The translations under genes were made by a program, and so were the position numbers. The notes beneath the pieces are model-generated. The model saw nothing but the letters and a program-made list of their open reading frames with translations, did no database searches and was not told where the DNA came from. Positions 62,805-64,000 of a stretch of 64,000 bases of DNA are shown here, in pieces; positions within the stretch are counted from its first letter, which is position 1; each line of letters begins with the position of its first letter. Origin of the DNA: Glandiceps talaboti (lineage: Eukaryota > Hemichordata > Enteropneusta > Spengelidae); contig NC_135556.1 of the NCBI RefSeq assembly GCF_964340395.1, forward strand, positions 19,389,642-19,453,641, written 5' to 3'.

Positions 62805-63985
62805 ACATTGTAGAATGTCCATCTATTATAAGTGGTAGATTGTATAGACTGTCCATCTATTATAAGTGGTAGATTGTATAGACTGTCCATCTATTATAAG
62901 TGGTAGATTGTATAGACTGTCCATCTATTATAAGTTGTAGATTGTATAGAATGTCCATCTATTATAAGTGGTAGATTGTATAGACTGGCCATCTATTATA
63001 AGTTGTAGATTGTATAGACTGTCCATCTATAAGTGGTAGATTGTATAGACTGTTCATCTACAAAATGTATTATAAGTGGTAGATTGTATAGACTGTCCAT
63101 CTATTATAAGTGGTAGATTGTAGACTGTCCATCTATTATAAGTGGTAGATTGTAGACTGTCCATCTATTATAAGTGATAGATTGTAGAATGTCCATCTAT
63201 TATAAGTGATAGATTGTAGACTGTCCATCTATTATAAGTGGTAGATTGTATAGACTGTCCATTTATTATAAGTGATAGGTTGTAGACTGTCCATCTATTA
63301 TAAGTGATAGATTGTATAGACTGTCCATCTATTATAAGTGATAGATTGTATAGACTGTCCATCTATTATAAGTTGTAGATTGTATAGACTGTCCATCTAT
63401 TATAAGTGATAGATTGTAGACTGTCCATCTATTATAAGTTGTAGATTGTATAGACTGTCCATCTATTTTAAGTGATAGATTGTAGACTGTCCATCTATTA
63501 TAAGTGGTAGATTGTAGACTGTCCATCTATTATAAGTGGTAGATTGTATAGCCTGTCCATCTATTATAAGTGATAGATTGTAGACTGTCCATCTATTATA
63601 AGTGATAGATTGTAGACTGTCCATCTATTATAAGTGATAGATTGTAGACTGTCCATCTATTATAAGTTGTAGATTGTAGACTGCCCATCTATTATAAGTA
63701 ATAGATTGTAGACTCCATCAATTATAAGTCGTAGATTGTAGACTCCATCAATTATAAGTTGTAGATTGTAGACTGTCCATCTATTATATGTGGTAGATTG
63801 TAGACTCCATCTATTATAAGTTGTAGATTGTAGACTGCCCATCTATTATAAGTGGTAGATTGTAGACTGTCCATCTATTATAAGTGGTAGATTGTAGACT
63901 CCATCAATTATAAGTGATAGATTGTAGACTCCATCTATTATAAGTTGTAGATTGTAGACTGCCCATCTATTATAAACAGTAGATT
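62805..63985. repeat. 30-34 bp minisatellite, more than 30 units
   Basis: Units follow TGTCCATCTATTATAAGTGG plus TAGATTGTATAGAC, with a 32-bp form lacking one TA and shorter forms near the end. It runs almost to the end of the window and could continue beyond it. It lies downstream of the second STARD10 exon. Confidence 0.95.
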
Positions 63986-64000
63986 AATCATGATACAAGG

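Noticed and set aside
62805-63985. CRISPR-like regular repeat spacing
   Set aside because: There are no distinct spacers; unit follows unit directly with point changes, which is a minisatellite, and the genome is animal.

Overview
The window is animal (bilaterian) nuclear DNA: AT-rich, with GT-AG introns, very dense micro- and minisatellites, short non-autonomous transposons, and four recognisable genes in two divergent pairs. The species cannot be named from the sequence; a marine invertebrate such as a hemichordate, amphioxus-like animal or lophotrochozoan fits the gene content, and the NACHT/WD gene has the invertebrate type of N-terminus.

Left part (about 578-18510, minus strand): a complete 20-exon gene for a STAND-type NTPase of the NACHT and WD-repeat (NWD) family, 1763 codons before the stop in my model. 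It has a predicted N-myristoylated start, a DUF4062-like N-terminal domain, a NACHT ATPase, a helical linker, many WD40 repeats with a lysine-rich insertion, and a very acidic tail. All exon phases agree. Its introns hold a 5'-truncated LINE, fold-back elements, an ACTT-type satellite, and two local duplications that copied 5' splice sites.

Middle (18511-29137): a spacer with a 25-bp tandem array split by a 415-bp transposon with perfect 71-bp inverted repeats and 9-bp target duplications, then an AAMDC (Mth938-domain) gene on the plus strand, then a gene-poor stretch.

Right part: a complete 15-exon phosphoglucomutase-2/phosphopentomutase gene (PGM2/PGM2L1 type, 615 aa) on the minus strand, 49362 to 29138. 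It is head to head, 507 bp apart, with the first two coding exons of a STARD10-like START-domain lipid-transfer gene on the plus strand (49870 onward, leaving the window). The first STARD10 intron (10.3 kb) holds a decayed 18S rRNA fragment, a LINE-like tail and several minisatellites. The last 2.3 kb is a run of three different minisatellites.

In human, STARD10, PGM2L1 and AAMDC all lie in 11q13-q14, so part of this linkage looks ancestral. The genes do not form one pathway: they comprise one putative immune or signalling STAND protein, one small Mth938-fold protein, one sugar-phosphate enzyme and one lipid-transfer protein. The most unusual material is non-coding: several MITE-like families, a perfect 28-bp palindrome beside a tRNA-like SINE, and an intronic array of decoy splice donors.
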